Source: an uncultured Bacteroidota bacterium (lineage in GTDB: Bacteria > Bacteroidota > Bacteroidia > 2-12-FULL-35-15). Taken from it: 5,146 nt of DNA. The notes beneath the pieces are model-generated. The model ran no database searches. It was not told where the DNA came from and saw only the letters and a program-made list of their open reading frames with translations. Positions 3,360-5,146 of the stretch are shown here, in pieces. The DNA lies in contig CAILDT010000156.1 in NCBI GenBank assembly GCA_903833025.1, forward strand, positions 1-5,146. The letters run 5' to 3'. A program made the translations under genes and the position numbers. How positions within the stretch are numbered: the stretch's first letter is position 1; the number at the start of each line of letters is the position of its first letter.

Positions 3360-5146
3360 ATGTTAGACACCGAAACAAAAAACCGTATAAACACTGCCCG
3401 TGATATTTTAGTAGGTAAAGTGCCCGACCCCAAAAGCCAGGTAGAGCAAATTACAATTGCGCTTATCTACAAGTTTATGGACGATATGGACAAGGAAGCA
3501 ATTTCATTTGGCGGCAAAGCCACTTTCTTTACAGGCGATTACGAGCAATACAGTTGGACAAATATATTTGACCCTAAAGTAGGAGGACACGAAATGCTTA
3601 CCCTTTACGGTGATGCAATTGTAAAACTAAATGTTAATCCAAACATTCCACAACTGTTTCGTGACATTTTCAAAAACGCTTACCTTCCCTATCGCGACCC
3701 TGAAACATTAAAATTGTTTTTAAAAACAATCAATGAATTTAAGTATGACCACAGCGAAATGTTAGGCGATGCTTTTGAATACCTCCTTTCAGTGTTAGGT
3801 TCACAAGGGGATGCAGGACAATTCAGAACTCCACGCCACATAATAGATTTTATTGTAGAAGTTTTACAGCCAAAGAAAAACGAAACAATACTTGACCCCG
3901 CTTGTGGCACAGCAGGTTTTTTAATTTCTTCTTACAAACACATTCTCAAAGCTAACACACCCCCTCCTTCCTTCAAGGAGGGGGCAGGGGGTGGTCGCAA
4001 AGGAGTTGGTAGTTTGCTTACGCCTGATGATAGAAACAAAATGACAAAGAATTTTGTCGGCTATGATATTTCGCCCGATATGGTTCGTTTAAGTTTAGTG
4101 AATTTATATTTACACGGTTTCACCACACCACAAATTTCCGAGTACGATACACTTACAAGCGAAGATAAATGGAATGAATATTTTGATGTAGTACTTGCCA
4201 ATCCCCCATTTATGACACCCAAAGGAGGAATTAAACCACACAAAAAATTCACCATACAAGCAAACCGTTCCGAAGTATTGTTTGTGGACTACATAGCCGA
4301 ACACATACACCCAAGCAAAGGCAGAGCAGGAATAATAGTGCCCGAAGGAATTATTTTTCAATCCGCCACCGCATACAAAGCATTGCGGAAAATGTTAGTG
4401 AACAAAAATATGTTGTATGCAGTAGTAAGTTTGCCAGCAGGTATATTTCAACCATACAGCGGAGTAAAAACATCTATCCTTTTATTAGATAAAACACTTG
4501 CAAAAAAAACAGACAATATTTTATTTGTAAAAATTGAAAACGATGGTTTTGATTTAGGCGCACAACGCAGAGCAAACGACAAAAACGATTTAACGGGTTG
4601 TTTGGAAATAATTAAAAACTATCAACGTCATTCCGAACTTGTTTCGGAATCTCCTTTTGAAAGCGACAACAAAAATGTTTTCCTTGTTCCCAAAGTAACC
4701 ATTGCTGCAAAAGACGATTACAATTTATCTATTGACCGTTACCGTATAAATGAAAACGCACAAACAAGTAACTTTGAATTTGTGAAGTTGGGAGAAGTAG
4801 CAGAAGTAATTTCAGGGCAATCACCTGAAGGCGTATTTTACAATGACAAAATGCAAGGGATGCCTTTTTATCAAGGCAAAACAGAGTTTGGAGAAATGTA
4901 TATCGGTGAACCAAAGACTTGGACAACTAAAATTACAAAAACTGCAATCAAAGATGATATATTAATGTCAGTTCGTGCCCCAGTTGGACCAGTAAATATT
5001 GCAACTCAAGAAATTTGTATTGGCAGAGGAATAGCAGCAATTAGAGCTAATAAAAAAATTCTGCAACCTTTCTTGTTTTGTTTTTTGAAATCTATTCAAG
5101 GTGAAATAAAAGGAAGTGGCGGAGCAGTGTTTGATAGCATCAACAG
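3360..5146 (+). CDS. hsdM: Type I DNA adenine methyltransferase HsdM fused to an HsdS specificity domain, 3' partial
   Basis: HsdM transfers methyl from S-adenosylmethionine to adenine N6 at the site chosen by HsdS. The frame is open from ATG 3360 to the window end (595 codons plus two bases). MLDTETKNRINTARDILVGK is the usual HsdM start; an in-frame ATG at 3330, just after a TGA, would add ten residues and is less likely. An N-terminal helical domain covers about residues 1-130. SAM-binding motif I is DPACGTAGF (179-187), and the catalytic motif IV is NPPF (281-284). The methyltransferase part ends near NLSIDRYR (455-462). From FVKLGEVAEVISGQSP (about 474) the protein becomes HsdS-like: GMPFYQGKTEFG, then DDILMSVRAPVG and CIGRGIAAIRA are target-recognition-domain hallmarks. 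Two in-frame palindromes add residues about 200-216 and 423-431. Whether a second recognition domain follows lies outside the window. The A-rich leader before 3360 fits Bacteroidota starts. Confidence 0.95.
   Translation, partial: MLDTETKNRINTARDILVGKVPDPKSQVEQITIALIYKFMDDMDKEAISFGGKATFFTGDYEQYSWTNIFDPKVGGHEMLTLYGDAIVKLNVNPNIPQLFRDIFKNAYLPYRDPETLKLFLKTINEFKYDHSEMLGDAFEYLLSVLGSQGDAGQFRTPRHIIDFIVEVLQPKKNETILDPACGTAGFLISSYKHILKANTPPPSFKEGAGGGRKGVGSLLTPDDRNKMTKNFVGYDISPDMVRLSLVNLYLHGFTTPQISEYDTLTSEDKWNEYFDVVLANPPFMTPKGGIKPHKKFTIQANRSEVLFVDYIAEHIHPSKGRAGIIVPEGIIFQSATAYKALRKMLVNKNMLYAVVSLPAGIFQPYSGVKTSILLLDKTLAKKTDNILFVKIENDGFDLGAQRRANDKNDLTGCLEIIKNYQRHSELVSESPFESDNKNVFLVPKVTIAAKDDYNLSIDRYRINENAQTSNFEFVKLGEVAEVISGQSPEGVFYNDKMQGMPFYQGKTEFGEMYIGEPKTWTTKITKTAIKDDILMSVRAPVGPVNIATQEICIGRGIAAIRANKKILQPFLFCFLKSIQGEIKGSGGAVFDSIN
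3958..3995 (+). repeat. C/G-rich palindrome inserted in frame within hsdM
   Basis: A perfect 10-bp stem is formed by CCCCCTCCTT (3960-3969) and AAGGAGGGGG (3975-3984) around CCTTC. A second G run (GGGGGTG, 3987-3993) could pair instead with CACCCCC (3958-3964), so two folds compete. It is translated as TPPPSFKEGAGGGR. It lies between motif I with its following helix (SYKHILKAN) and LTPDDRNKMTKNFVGYDIS, where HsdM proteins normally have a short loop, so it looks like an added element. Confidence 0.8.
4626..4652 (+). repeat. ATTCCGAA/TTCGGAAT palindrome in frame within hsdM
   Basis: A perfect 8-bp stem is formed by ATTCCGAA (4630-4637) and TTCGGAAT (4643-4650) with loop CTTGT (4638-4642). It is translated as RHSELVSES, a peptide recognisable from dispersed palindromic repeats in many bacterial genomes. 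It sits in the loop before the conserved NVFLVPKVTIAAKDDYNLSIDRYR segment, where extra length should be tolerated. Confidence 0.8.
4777..5146 (+). other. hsdS: HsdS target-recognition domain fused to HsdM, truncated by window end
   Basis: This is the segment of the fused protein from about residue 473, belonging to the Methylase_S type of domain that reads one half of the bipartite DNA target. Features in order are LGEVAEVISGQSPEG, GMPFYQGKTEFGEMY, ILMSVRAPVGPVN, CIGRGIAAIRANKK and the start of the conserved helix (LQPFLFCFLKSIQ). There is no stop or start signal between the M and S parts. Sequence specificity cannot be predicted from what is visible. Confidence 0.85.

Overview
The window carries most of a type I restriction-modification (RM) locus, all on the + strand. 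The order is hsdR (5' end outside the window), a REP-associated tyrosine transposase (RAYT) gene, then an hsdM-hsdS fusion that runs off the right edge. The DNA is AT-rich and codon third positions favour A/T. The gene starts lack a clear Shine-Dalgarno sequence, and hsdM is preceded by an A-rich stretch. Together with the protein sequences, this suggests a member of the Bacteroidota, possibly uncultured; this is an inference from style, not a proven assignment.

Layout. Bases 1-1976 encode the HsdR nuclease and helicase motor. An in-frame TAG at 1974-1976 ends the frame, but the same frame continues coherently for 142 codons (1977-2405) as the HsdR C-terminal region, so hsdR is split by a point nonsense codon. 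Four bases later the RAYT starts (2410-3288). Its HUH histidine pair and catalytic tyrosine are intact, but the two halves of the domain are separated by about 120 extra residues made largely of REP-type palindromes translated in frame. A short spacer (3289-3359) holds one more REP copy. From 3360 to the end is an intact HsdM methyltransferase fused in frame to the first part of an HsdS target-recognition domain.

The notable layer is the palindromes. Eight full REP copies (2513-3326) share a GTAG/GTAC/GTTG foot, an 8-bp stem and a constant CTTGT loop. The stem arms vary in compensating pairs, and seven of the eight copies lie inside the RAYT reading frame. Two unrelated-looking palindromes sit in frame inside hsdM: a C/G-rich one at 3958-3995, just after the SAM-binding motif, and an ATTCCGAA/TTCGGAAT one at 4630-4650. 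The second uses the same 8-bp stem and CTTGT loop design as the RAYT repeats.

Working together: HsdM plus HsdS would methylate a target site on host DNA, and HsdR would translocate and cleave unmodified DNA. As read here, HsdR lacks the C-terminal region expected to dock on the methyltransferase, so restriction may be lost while modification remains. The RAYT is an insertion in, or passenger of, this operon.
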